NCBI GenBank assembly: GCA_964369995.1
Contig: CAYJHH010000030.1
Span: 1-23,651, forward strand
DNA: 23,651 nt
Origin: CAYJAD01 sp964369995
Lineage (GTDB): Bacteria > Desulfobacterota > Desulfovibrionia > Desulfovibrionales > Desulfovibrionaceae
Reading direction: 5' to 3'
Below the pieces are notes generated by a model, which was not told the DNA's origin, ran no database searches, and saw only the letters and a list, made by a program, of their open reading frames with translations. Shown in pieces: positions 14,937 to 23,651 of this stretch. Position 1 is the stretch's first letter. Each line of letters begins with the position of its first letter. The position numbers and the translations under genes were made by a program.

Positions 14937-14986
14937 AGGACAATAGATGACAAAAAAGTGACAGAAATAAAAAAAGCCCGTGACAG
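14937..14986 (-). promoter_or_regulatory. PHO-box array controlling the C-P lyase operon
   Basis: On the minus strand CTGTCAC, TTTT, TTGTCAT (14964-14947) matches the 7-4-7 PhoB box. Another CTGTCAC lies exactly 22 bp upstream (14986-14980) and TTGTCCT 10 bp downstream (14943-14937). The half-sites therefore follow an 11-bp helical period, about 60 bp before the phnG start. PhoB activation under phosphate starvation is known for C-P lyase operons; binding here is inferred. Confidence 0.75.
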
Positions 14987-14992
14987 GGCTTT
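14969..14992 (-). terminator. Intrinsic terminator upstream of phnG, downstream of the MFS gene
   Basis: Leftward: AAAGCCC (14992-14986), loop TGTCAC, GGGCTTT (14979-14973), then a U-run (A at 14969-14975). It can end the MFS transcript and the RNA from the promoter at 15031-15060. Its loop contains a PHO half-site. Confidence 0.85.
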
Positions 14993-15024
14993 CTTATTTT
15001 TATATTTATATTTTAATGACTTAC
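14969..15024 (-). ncRNA. Candidate small RNA or terminated leader of about 55-60 nt
   Basis: The near-consensus promoter at 15031-15060 should start a leftward RNA near 15024, and the terminator at 14969-14992 should end it. The RNA would be an AT-rich 5' part followed by a GC stem and U-tail, the usual layout of a short regulatory RNA. No coding frame is present. It could instead be an attenuated phn leader. Only the signals are seen; the RNA is inferred. Confidence 0.35.
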
Positions 15025-15030
15025 AAGACA

Positions 15031-15060
15031 ATTATATTTTCAGATACATTTTAATGTCAA
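15031..15060 (-). promoter_or_regulatory. Near-perfect sigma-70 promoter pointing toward phnG
   Basis: Minus strand: TTGACA (15060-15055), 18-nt spacer, TATAAT (15036-15031). Both hexamers are exact consensus; the spacer is one base over optimum. It lies 145 bp after the MFS stop and fires into the terminator at 14969-14992. Confidence 0.65.
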
Positions 15061-15204
15061 AGAGTGGCCTTAGGTGACAAATGTGTGAATTTTACGTTCT
15101 TTTATTTTACCTTATGGCAAAAGCGCATACAAATAAACAGCAGGTTCAAACAAAATCTCGCTCCTTATTTGTACGAAAGCACAATAGAGTAAAAAGGAAA
15201 ACAC
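15061..15204. other. Noncoding spacer after the MFS gene
   Basis: No frame, RNA gene or strong hairpin is seen between the promoter at 15031-15060 and the MFS stop. With the promoter, terminator and PHO boxes, the whole phnG-MFS gap is 327 bp. Confidence 0.5.
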
Positions 15205-16398
15205 TTATTCTTTAGTATTTTTGGCTATTTCTCCATTAATATACTGCACAAGATACAGCGAAACACAAGCCAGTACTGCCCCCATAATAAAGGGTAATTT
15301 ATAGTCCCACAGCCATAAAGCGCCGCCAAGTACAGGCACCACCACAGCAGAAATATGATTGATGGTAAATGACACAGCCATGCTAGGTGCTATGTCTTGC
15401 GCATCTGCCATTTTTTGGAAGAAGGTTTTTTCCGCTATATTAAAGTTAAAGGTAAATTGGTCTAAGATGTATAAAAAGGCCACAATATAGCCCACATCTA
15501 TGTAGGCATAGCCTAAAAAGATACCTATGGCAGGTAAAAATTGAAAGGTAAGCAATTTTTGCTCACCATAAGCATTAATAAGGCGCCCCACCAAGGGGTT
15601 TAAAAACCAATTGATGGTATTATTAATGAGAAAAAGAGTGGTGACCATCACAACGGTATAGTCAAACTTTTCCACCAGTAAAAATAAAGAAAAAATGGTA
15701 AAAATTTGCCTGCGCCCACCGGATAAAAAAGTCAGGGCGTAAAAAAGCCAATATTTTTTCTTGAGAATGAGTTTTTTTTGCTGCGCTGGCAAAAGGCTTA
15801 AATCCGGCTTTTTGTACAAAGCCAAAGCTGCTCCAACAATGGCCACGCCTCCGGCCAAAAGATATAGCTGCGCGTAAGAAAAAAAAGCCGCACAAGCCAA
15901 AATAAAAACCGCCGCAAAAATATTACCCAAGGCAGAAATACTGCGCAAACGCCCAAAAACTAAGGGGGATACCTTGGTACCAAAAGATTGCAAGGTGAGG
16001 GATTGATTTATTGTTTCAAAATAATGAAAACCCATGGACATACAAAAGGTCGTCAGTAAAATTCCTGTAAATGACGGAAAAAATCCGGTTATGGCCACGC
16101 CCACACCAAGGATAAAAACAGAAAAAACCGCTAAAGATGTTTCTTTACAAAAGCGTAACCAAAAAATGACACTGACGGCCAAAAGCCCAGGCAGCTCACG
16201 AATGGATTGCACAATGCCATTTTCTGCGGCATTAAGCCCTACGCTTTCCACAATAAAGTTGGTGTATAAGGTTTGCCAAGTTTGAAAGGCAACAATTTGT
16301 GTAAAGGTGAGAATAAAGAGAAAAAGAAAAGCTCTTCTTTCCAATTCTGTTTTAATTTCAACAGGACGAACATAATTCACAACAAGGTCTTTTAGCAC
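15205..16398 (-). CDS. Major facilitator superfamily transporter
   Basis: The 397-residue protein has about twelve hydrophobic segments with a central loop rich in Lys (around KLILKKKYW), the common MFS layout. No substrate-specific motif is recognised. The start is a GTG at 16398 (VLKDLVVNYVRPVE), preceded by GGTGAG; no in-frame ATG lies nearby, so the GTG start is accepted. Its location beside the phosphonate genes might suggest a link, but it has its own transcription start region and a terminator before phnG, so no functional connection is claimed. It is divergent from the EamA gene, sharing a 302-bp control region. Confidence 0.85.
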   Translation of the reverse strand: MLKDLVVNYVRPVEIKTELERRAFLFLFILTFTQIVAFQTWQTLYTNFIVESVGLNAAENGIVQSIRELPGLLAVSVIFWLRFCKETSLAVFSVFILGVGVAITGFFPSFTGILLTTFCMSMGFHYFETINQSLTLQSFGTKVSPLVFGRLRSISALGNIFAAVFILACAAFFSYAQLYLLAGGVAIVGAALALYKKPDLSLLPAQQKKLILKKKYWLFYALTFLSGGRRQIFTIFSLFLLVEKFDYTVVMVTTLFLINNTINWFLNPLVGRLINAYGEQKLLTFQFLPAIGIFLGYAYIDVGYIVAFLYILDQFTFNFNIAEKTFFQKMADAQDIAPSMAVSFTINHISAVVVPVLGGALWLWDYKLPFIMGAVLACVSLYLVQYINGEIAKNTKE

Positions 16399-16427
16399 AA
16401 TAGCTCACCATATTTTTTCAGTACCCT

Positions 16428-16447
16428 ATGATCATAAAAAAGATCAT
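16428..16447. promoter_or_regulatory. Operator-like palindrome upstream of the MFS gene
   Basis: ATGATC (16428-16433), 8-nt AT-rich spacer, GATCAT (16442-16447), 30 bp upstream of the MFS start codon. Its position would allow repression of the MFS gene. No regulator is encoded nearby. Confidence 0.35.
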
Positions 16448-16566
16448 GTAATGCACGCGTATTTCCACTTATTAGGTCATATCCTATGCATCACTGACAG
16501 GGCAAGAGAATCTTCTGTATGTAATACAAAAATATACTTATATAAGCATCTGTTTTTAAAAGCCCC

Positions 16567-16595
16567 TTGCATTGATTGTAAAAAAAAAGTATATT
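16567..16595 (+). promoter_or_regulatory. Promoter for the EamA/DMT gene
   Basis: TTGCAT (16567-16572), 17-nt spacer containing nine A, TATATT (16590-16595). Each hexamer has one mismatch from consensus. Predicted start near 16602, giving a leader of about 100 nt. Confidence 0.5.
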
Positions 16596-16700
16596 CCCTG
16601 AGATTTCACTCAGTAATAAAAAGTGGTAAGCCTCACAAAGTATCTATACTCTTTTTATGAACATGTATTTAGAAAATAATACAAAGGAAACTTTAGAGTT

Positions 16701-17588
16701 ATGGCATTATCACCACGTATTATTGGTATAGCTGAAGCTTTACTTTCTGCCACTTTTTTTGGCTTAATTCCTGTTCTTTTTTTACCCATATATGAAGCCG
16801 GCATAAGCCCTGAAACAAGCTTAATATACCGTTTTTCCTTTGCGGCTCTTATGATGCTTATTCCCATTAAGCTTAAAAAACAATCTTTACGCATACCGCT
16901 TAACACCCATTTATGCTTAGCTTTTTGTGGCCTTTCTTATTATATTGGCGCGCTTTTTCTTTTTTCTTCCTTTACGCATATGGCAAGTGGCGTTGCAGTA
17001 ACCATTTTCTTTACCAATCCCATCTTTGTCATGGTTTTAATGGCACTTTTTTATAAAGAAAAAATTGAAACATATAAAATTTTTCTCAGTATTACTACCG
17101 TATTGGGATTAGCTCTCCTTTCTGGAGTCTTTCATACTCAGGTAAGTATCAATGTCATCGGCATTAGCTTTGCTATCCTTTCAAGCCTTGCTTTTTCTTT
17201 TTATATTGTAGCTTTACACAGGCTTCAATGTACAAAAACCAGTAAGAAAACCCTGTCTTTTTACCTCTTTTTTTATTGCACACTTTTTTCTTACATCTAC
17301 AGCCTAGCTACCGACAGTTTTCTTCTACCAAACAGCTCTTTTGTTTGGCTATTTCTTGTTTTATCTGCTCTTATTACAGCGGTTTTACCCAATTTATTAC
17401 TCATGTCAGCCATGAAAAAAATCGGCTCTGTGCTTGCCAGCATACTAGGCGTTATGGATCCTATCACAGCGGTTATTGTAGGTATTTTAGTCTTTAATGA
17501 GGCGTTAAATTTCTCCATTGCCAGCGGTATTATTATTGTACTAGGGTCAGTTATGCTCATAACCATTTTACCCATGCTAAAAAAATAA
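16701..17588 (+). CDS. EamA/DMT-family permease
   Basis: The 295-residue protein has about ten membrane segments in two homologous halves, as in the drug/metabolite transporter (EamA, RhaT-like) family. Typical pieces are SATFFGLIPV near the start, and VLASILGVMDPITAVIVGIL with FNEAL in the second half. Members export or import small metabolites such as amino acids; the substrate here is unknown. The ATG at 16701 has AAAGG at 16684-16687, which is farther than ideal, and AGAG closer. It has its own promoter and is convergent with the adhesin gene. Confidence 0.87.
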   Translation: MALSPRIIGIAEALLSATFFGLIPVLFLPIYEAGISPETSLIYRFSFAALMMLIPIKLKKQSLRIPLNTHLCLAFCGLSYYIGALFLFSSFTHMASGVAVTIFFTNPIFVMVLMALFYKEKIETYKIFLSITTVLGLALLSGVFHTQVSINVIGISFAILSSLAFSFYIVALHRLQCTKTSKKTLSFYLFFYCTLFSYIYSLATDSFLLPNSSFVWLFLVLSALITAVLPNLLLMSAMKKIGSVLASILGVMDPITAVIVGILVFNEALNFSIASGIIIVLGSVMLITILPMLKK

Positions 17589-17627
17589 CACCTAGCAACA
17601 CGCATACACACTAAACATAACAATCTG

Positions 17628-17666
17628 AAAAAGCCCCCTTGCTGCATGAGTACAACAAGGGGGCTT
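17628..17666 (-). terminator. Intrinsic terminator of the adhesin gene (possibly bidirectional)
   Basis: A perfect 11-bp GC-rich stem, AAGCCCCCTTG (17631-17641) and CAAGGGGGCTT (17656-17666), 14-nt loop. Leftward it ends in five U (A at 17628-17632), just after the adhesin stop at 17688. Rightward it lacks a good U-run but is the only candidate for ending the EamA transcript. Confidence 0.85.
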
Positions 17667-17687
17667 ACATGTATTTATACTAATATG

Positions 17688-20600
17688 TTAGGCATTATTA
17701 TTGGCAAGATTATGTACCAAAATGGTAACACCTTCATCATTGGTGAATTGATTATAGGAGCCTCTATCTCCGCTTAAAGTAAGACTACCTGTGTTTTCCC
17801 ATGTGGATGTGGCATCAGAGATTTGGCCATTAGCATCAATGCTCAGATTTTCAATAACGTCTTTGGCTGCGTCTTGATTATCACCAAGCATGATAACTTC
17901 CATATTACTTACCTTACCAGATTCAAGTATGTCTCTTACAGTATCAATATCATTCATACCGGTAAGCAAGACGTCCATATCAACACCGCCATCTATGGAA
18001 ACCACATCGTCTACATCTAAGGCTGTTCCGCTGTTCAGATCCACTAAGCTTATAATGTCCTTACCGCTTCCGCCGTCTATGGTGTCATCACTGCTTGCAA
18101 AAATAAGGTCATTGCCGGAGCCACCAAAGATATCATCAGCTCCATCACCGCCATACAAGACATCATCACCGGAACCACCATAAATAGTATCATTGCCGGA
18201 GCCGCCGCGAATGCCATCATTATGACTGCCGCCGTCTATATAATCATTACCGCTGCCACCATAAATGACGTCTGTGCCGCCTTCACCGTAGATTTTATCA
18301 TCACCGCCGCCGCCATGGGCAATATCCACACCGGGGCCACTCAAATCACTTACATTCAAAGGCGCATCTTCTGTGCCATACGTTTTGGACTGATCACTAC
18401 CACTCATAAAGGTATCCACAGCACTGTCCACAGAGCCCACATCGCCATCAAAGTTTTCTGCATGGCTTTCACCAAGGTAGATAGTATCATCATGCTGACC
18501 AAGCCAAACATCATCATTACCATCCTTGGTATTTACAATAAGCCCTTCTTTATACTCAACCACATCATTGGTGGCGCTATCTCCATCATAATTGAAGGAC
18601 AAGTTGACATCATCAGAGCCATAATGCGTAAGATACACTGTATCATTCACTTGACCTGTTTCACTGGCAGGAGGCGCAATGACAGTATCAGTGGGGTCAA
18701 TGGGCGGCGTTGTGGGATCTTCCGGCTGCGATGATGTGCTCTCTTCCGGCTGCGGCTTTTCAGCAGTAATAGTATGGGATACACTATCATTATCCTTATC
18801 CACAAAGTTCAAAGTCACATCGGTGCGGCCATCAGCCACTTCATACGTCACCGTCCAGTCTTGATTATTTGACGAAGTCATTGTCACATCACCCATGACT
18901 ATGGTGTGCGTAACTGTTCCATCTCCATTATCTGTTTTGGAGTAGTTAAAGATATCTCTAAAACCAAAGCCTAACTCCCAAGTTTGCGTATCGCCATCCC
19001 AAAAAACATATGTAGCAGCAGTACCCACAGCATAGCCCGGGAATTGAATTTGATGCGGACCATCAGCACCAAAATCAACACTTATAGTGGTTTCAGCCAT
19101 ATATTTATCACCATCAACAGAGGCTACTGCAGCTTCTGTTTGACCTGGGTCGCTATCAAGCACGCCATTTGCGTCATAATCAGTCAAAATAGTAGGCCCA
19201 GCATCCTTAATATCCACATTAATGGTAACTTTAGCCCCTTCCACAGAATTGGCGGCTTCTTTACTATCTTGAATCAGCACATCAAAGGAATCTGCACTCT
19301 CTTGAATTTGATCATGATCATTGTCTGGTCTGCGATCATTATTCACGTCACTGTCATGCTCATACGCTTTTGTCTGTTCATAGATATACGTTAAAGTAAA
19401 CTCACCATTTTCATACGTAAGCGTACTATCAACGGATAAATTTCCATACTCACCGTGCACGGTATGCGTTCCATCTTCTGCTTGTAAGGTAAACTCTCCT
19501 GTCGTTTCATCATAAACAACAGTAAAAACTTCACCGCCAACGGTAATCGTTCCGCCGTGCATATCATCAGCAGAAGTAAATACAATTTGCCCGCTATCAG
19601 AACTTAAAGTTGCATCTTCGGTAAGCAAGTCTGTTTTTGTTACCGTTGCTGGATCACTATCAGGATCCGCCGTGGCTGGGGTGATAATTGTAGGTGCATC
19701 ATTGGCACCATTCACGGTGACATGCACCACTTCGGAACGCCACGCGCCATTATCATCTTGCACATAAATACTAAAGCTTTCTTCGCGCGTATCATCGGCG
19801 CCCAAATACTGTATGGCATCATTATCCACGGTGTAGGTATACTTGCCATTGGCATCAATGGTANNNNNNNNNNNNNNNNNNNNNNNNNNNNNNNNNNNNN
19901 NNNNNNNNNNNNNNNNNNNNNNNNNNNNNNNNNNNNNNNNNNNNNNNNNNNNNNNNNNNNNNNTGTATTACCGTCTTTTACGCCGGCTTCGGTGACGCTT
20001 ACATTAAGCATGGAGCCAGCAGAACCGCCAGTGCCCCCAGATTCGGCAGAATCGCCAGAACCGTCAGGATTCTGAGGAATTTCCGGCGCAATGCTAGGTG
20101 CATCATTGGCACCGTTCACGGTAACATGCACCACTTCGGAACGCCATGCGCCATTATCATCTTGCACATAAATGCTAAAGCTTTCTTCGCGCGTATCATC
20201 GGCGCCCAAATGCTGTATGGCATCATTATCCACGGTGTAGGTATACTTGCCATTGGCATCAATGGTAAAGGTGCCGTACTGCCCTTGCAATACATTACCT
20301 TCTTGAGTGAGGCCTGTGGTGTCCAATGCGCCGCCTTCTTCATTGTCAGAATGGGCGCCATCGCCCTTGGCTATATAGAAGGTTTCCGTGGCGCCATCAT
20401 CGGCATCGCTGCTGCTGGCCGTTCCGGAGACCACAATATCACCTTCGGCATTGACGGCAACATCTTCCGTAAGCTCTAAACTCGTCTTATCCAAACTTAA
20501 GGTGGGTTGATCATTGGTGCCGTCTACGGTGACGGTAAGCTTGGCAGGGTCAGAGGTGAGGCCGCCAGAGTCGGTGGTGAATACGTTAAATTCATCCGTA

Positions 20601-23170
20601 CCCGTGGCGCCTTCTGCTAAAGAATTGGTGGTGTCATAGGCATTATTTACCACATAGATATAGTTACCTGTGGCAGAATCAAGATACAGGTCACCATAGG
20701 TGCCTTCTACCTTGGTATCATAGGCATTGCCGTCCACAGAGTAAGTTCCTGCAACACCATCACTGACAGAATAGGTATGGGTATCACCAGTATCGGCATC
20801 TTGAGTTTTTAAGCTTCCGGTGACGGAAGGAGTACCCGCCTCAGCTGTATTACCGTCTTTTACGCCGGCTTCGGTGACGCTTACATTAAGCATGGAGCCA
20901 GCAGAACCGCCAGTGCCCCCAGATTCGGCAGAATCGCCAGAACCGTCAGGATTCTGAGGAATTTCCGGCGCAATGCTAGGTGCATCATTGGCACCGTTCA
21001 CGGTAACATGCACCACTTCGGAACGCCATGCGCCATTATCATCTTGCACATAAATGCTAAAGCTTTCTTCGCGCGTATCATCGGCGCCCAAATGCTGTAT
21101 GGCATCATTATCCACGGTGTAGGTATACTTGCCATTGGCATCAATGGTAAAGGTGCCGTACTGCCCTTGCAATACATTACCTTCTTGAGTGAGGCCTGTG
21201 GTGTCCAATGCGCCGCCTTCTTCATTGTCAGAATGGGCGCCATCGCCCTTGGCTATATAGAAGGTTTCCGTGGCGCCATCATCGGCATCGCTGCTGCTGG
21301 CCGTTCCGGAGACCACAATATCACCTTCGGCATTGACGGCAACATCTTCCGTAAGCTCTAAACTCGTCTTATCCAAACTTAAGGTGGGTTGATCATTGGT
21401 GCCGTCTACGGTGACGGTAAGCTTGGCAGGGTCAGAGGTGAGGCCGCCAGAGTCGGTGGTGAATACGTTAAATTCATCCGTACCCGTGGCGCCTTCTGCT
21501 AAAGAATTGGTGGTGTCATAGGCATTATTTACCACATAGATATAGTTACCTGTGGCAGAATCAAGATACAGGTCACCATAGGTGCCTTCTACCTTGGTAT
21601 CATAGGCATTGCCGTCCACAGAGTAAGTTCCTGCAACACCATCACTGACAGAATAGGTATGGGTATCACCAGTATCGGCATCTTGAGTTTTTAAGCTTCC
21701 GGTGACGGAAGGAGTACCCGCCTCAGCTGTATTACCGTCTTTTACGCCGGCTTCGGTGACGCTTACATTAAGCATGGAGCCACCAGAACCGTCAGGACTC
21801 TGAGGAGATTCCGGCGCAATGCTAGGTTTATCATTGGCACCGTTCACGGTGACATGCACCACTTCTGAACGCCACGCGCCCTTATCATCTTGCACATAAA
21901 TGCTAAAACTTTCTTCAAGCGTATCATGAGCGCCCAAATGCTGTATGGCGTCATTATCCACAGTGTAGGTGTACTTACCATTGGCATCAATGGTAAAGGT
22001 GCCGTACTGCCCTTGTAATACATTACCTTCTTGGGTGAGACCTGTTGTGTCCAATGACGCGCTTTCTTCATTATCAAACATGGCACCATCACCCTTGGCC
22101 ACATAGAAGGTTTCCGTGGCGCTGCTATCTGCATCGGTGCTGATGGCTGTTCCGGATACCACAAGATTGCCTTCGCTATTGACCCCCTCATCTTCCGTCA
22201 CCACAAGGCTTGCATCTTCTAATTCTAACGTGGGCTGATCATTGGTGCCGGAAATATTCACAACTATGGTGGTAGTGGTAACACCACCACGGCCATCATC
22301 CACTTCTACTTGGAAAGACTCTTGAACATTTTCATTTTCCCCTAAAGAGTCTGCCTCTTCATCATCTAAAGTATAGGTAAACTCACCCGTTTCAGGATTC
22401 ATGGTTATGGAACCATATTCTCCTTGACCATCACCCACAATGGTAAAACTTAAGGTATCGTCATCAGCATCGCTGGCAGTTACCTTGCCCGTGGTACTCA
22501 ATTCTCCATCATAAGCCTCATTGGAGGAATCAGTAAAATAACCGTCATCATCGCGCCCTACGCCAGATTCATGCACATTCACATGCGCACCACTACCCTC
22601 AGGCGCCACAAAACTATCATTAGGAACAATAGGAGAAATTTCCAGAACAATCGGGGGAGTGTTTTCATCCTCAGAAGGCGGCGTTTCAAGCACAATTTTC
22701 TCACCCAGAGCAGTCGCTGAGCCTGTACCATCTGTGGGCTTAGCAGCAACAACTTCCACGATGCTTACCCCCACTGTAGTATGGGGATATTCTTGATCTA
22801 AGCGACCAAGCCTATCAACGCCATCGAGCAGCGTACCTGCAATGGTATCTACTGAATTGCCTGAACTATCCGCACTTACCACAGAACCTGCGGCAGGCAT
22901 AAGTTCTTCACCTAAGGCTGCAAAAAATGATTCACCATCAATCTCAGTACCTTCCACCATAAAAGTAGGCATATTTTCAGCCGTATATACCACATAAAAA
23001 TCTGTAAGAACAAGGCTTGCGCCGTCTTCAAAAGACATCACGAGGTTATTATCAACACGCGTTAATGTTGCATCGCTGGAGGTAAAACCAAAAACTAAAC
23101 GCTCATCCGCTTGTGGAGCTATATAAGAAGATTGAGCAGCAGCAGGCTTTTGTAATAGAATATCAGCCAT
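17688..23170 (-). CDS. Giant VCBS-repeat RTX adhesin, type I secreted (contains assembly gap)
   Basis: One leftward gene, broken on paper only by 100 N at 19864-19963. The start at 23170 (MADILLQKPAAAQ) follows GAAGGA. Order in the protein: an N-terminal domain of about 100 residues resembling BapA/LapA-type prefixes (DNNLVMSFEDGASLVL); a linker; one cadherin-like VCBS unit; then alternating VCBS-A (ending NGANDAPS) and VCBS-B (ending DGTNDQPT) domains; after the gap, more VCBS-type sequence, a Pro/Thr/Ser linker, about six to seven RTX nonapeptides (GGSGNDTIYG type, 18100-18325) that bind calcium, and a C-terminal tail typical of type I secretion ending NLANNNA. There is no N-terminal signal peptide, as expected. 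Such proteins mediate adhesion and biofilm formation at the cell surface. No type I secretion genes are in the window. If the minimum missing piece is restored, the product has 1986 residues or more. Confidence 0.9.
18100..18325 (-). other. RTX calcium-binding repeat region of the adhesin
   Basis: Consecutive glycine/aspartate nonapeptides: GGGGDDKIY, GEGGTDVIY, GGSGNDYID, GGSHNDGIR, GGSGNDTIY, GGSGDDVLY, GGDGADDIF, GGSGNDLIF. They match the GGxGxDxUx RTX consensus, with HND a variant. They should fold into a calcium-dependent beta-roll after secretion. Confidence 0.92.
19864..19963. other. Assembly gap (100 N) inside the adhesin repeats
   Basis: Exactly 100 N, a usual placeholder length. 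The left flank ends at the position matching 20267 of the repeat and the right flank begins at the position matching 20846, so the smallest real content is 578 bp, plus any number of 882-bp units. Confidence 0.95.
19964..20845 (-). repeat. 882-bp tandem repeat, copy next to the gap
   Basis: The sequence from 19964 reappears at 20846 with no difference seen by eye. One unit encodes 294 residues: a VCBS-A and a VCBS-B domain with a Gly/Ser-rich linker. It is truncated by the gap only in the sense that more copies may lie to its left. Confidence 0.92.
20846..21727 (-). repeat. 882-bp tandem repeat, second identical copy
   Basis: Same unit as 19964-20845. Exact identity continues about 55 bp past 21727 before a third, diverged VCBS unit whose linker is shorter (it lacks about 36 bp encoding the Gly/Ser stretch). 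The sharp change from identical to diverged copies indicates recent duplication or gene conversion of this unit. Confidence 0.92.
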
Positions 23171-23599
23171 AGAAATTTTCCTTCTTTAACTAAAATGAAA
23201 GTACCAAAAAAGACTTCAGCGCAAAGAAATGCAGCTTGAATCTCAAAAGGTTAGTGATTAATCAACAGTTATATAAGAAAGGGAATAAGGCGAACGACAA
23301 AGCAAAATCGATCGACGAGGGATTACCTCAGGAGATGGCATAAAAGTTTTAGAGCGCGAGGGGGGGTAAATCCGTGGAAATCTCATCAAAAATAAAACTA
23401 TAACCAAAACCCACAAGACCACTCAAGGCACGGAAAAGAGAGTAGCCTGTATAAAACAAGAGCACTTTTAACCACAAGTACTCACACGCTAAGTTTGCGT
23501 AGCAACAAGATAAGAATTATTTTGTGTTTGTCAACTTTTTTTTCATGTTTTTACGATTTATATAAAAAATACATAATATATCAAAGTGACATATAGTTA
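23171..23599. other. Adhesin leader and upstream noncoding region
   Basis: No gene is supported. The predicted adhesin mRNA leader (about 23500 to 23171) is about 330 nt, unusually long. It has a seven-C tract on the transcript strand (23360-23366). I looked for a cyclic-di-GMP riboswitch and did not find its conserved core. Confidence 0.5.
23507..23534 (-). promoter_or_regulatory. Promoter for the adhesin gene
   Basis: Minus strand: TTGACA (23534-23529), 16-nt spacer, TATCTT (23512-23507). Predicted start near 23500. It is the only good promoter in the region and implies a long leader. Confidence 0.5.
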
Positions 23600-23651
23600 G
23601 TCGACACTGAAAAAGTATTTAAGCCTCGGTAAAAATACACTTTTTAATTTA
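23600..23651. mobile_element. End of a second copy of the dispersed inverted-repeat element (partial)
   Basis: Starts GTCGACACTGAAAAAGTATT. Its first 15 bases equal those at 7931-7945, and GTATTTAAG resembles the right end of the first element (GTATTTCAG read inward from 8075). It runs off the window, so it may be a MITE copy or the end of a full insertion sequence. Confidence 0.5.

Larger units (their letters stand above)
16399..16700. other. Divergent control region between MFS and EamA transporters
   Basis: No gene is supported in these 302 bp. Contents: palindrome at 16428-16447, rightward promoter at 16567-16595, and a small inverted repeat CTGAG/CTCAG near the predicted EamA transcript start. 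The MFS promoter was not resolved. Confidence 0.55.

Noticed and set aside
19964..21727. CRISPR or noncoding satellite
   Set aside because: The 882-bp repeats are in frame, encode VCBS domains and have no spacer pattern.
17688..23170. Adhesin as two genes or a frameshifted pseudogene
   Set aside because: The break coincides with 100 N, and the repeat phase predicts a gap of 578 modulo 882 that restores the frame.
23171..23500. Cyclic-di-GMP riboswitch in the adhesin leader
   Set aside because: The conserved core elements and tetraloop-receptor pattern were not found.
1..23651. tRNA or rRNA genes
   Set aside because: No cloverleaf or rRNA-like sequence was seen in any intergenic region on either strand.

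Overview
The window looks like a chromosomal segment of a Gram-negative proteobacterium with moderately low GC content. The evidence is Sec-type signal peptides, periplasmic PhnD-type binding proteins, an E. coli-like PHO box and a type I-secreted RTX/VCBS adhesin. A gut or host-associated Desulfovibrio-like organism would fit, but nothing here fixes the genus. Noncoding spacers are clearly AT-richer than the genes.

Layout from left to right. (1) Positions 1-95 hold the start of a leftward gene for an exported protein. (2) 663-1241 is a rightward mntP-type manganese exporter. (3) 1480-2808 is a rightward MATE efflux pump. A consensus promoter, a possible 10-residue leader peptide and a perfect intrinsic terminator lie before it. 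(4) 2900-14877 is a leftward phosphonate block of thirteen genes in two transcription units. The upstream unit is phnG-H-I-J-K-L-N plus a second phnD, ending at an intrinsic terminator near 8259-8298. The downstream unit is phnC-D-E-M plus a DUF1045 2H-phosphoesterase-like gene, ending at a long hairpin at 2816-2866. (5) 15205-16398 (leftward MFS) and 16701-17588 (rightward EamA/DMT) are divergent transporters. (6) 17688-23170 is a single leftward giant adhesin gene made of VCBS domains followed by RTX repeats. It contains an assembly gap of 100 N inside a perfect 882-bp tandem repeat. (7) The right end is a long adhesin leader and the start of a dispersed repeat that also occurs at 7931-8075.

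How the phosphonate genes fit together: PhnCDE, with two alternative binding proteins, brings phosphonate in. PhnG-H-I-L with ATP makes the ribose 1-phosphonate 5-triphosphate. PhnM removes diphosphate, PhnJ (radical SAM, with PhnK) breaks the C-P bond, and the cyclic phosphate product must then be opened. PhnP, the usual enzyme for the last step, is absent from the window; the DUF1045 protein is a candidate substitute. PhnN would make PRPP. A PHO-box array just upstream of phnG points to phosphate-starvation control.

The least explained sequences are: the inverted-repeat element at 7931-8075 with its relative at 23600; the hairpin-rich block after it (8076-8226); the promoter-terminator pair upstream of phnG, which should make an RNA of about 55-60 nt; the MATE leader; and the hidden copy number of the adhesin repeats.
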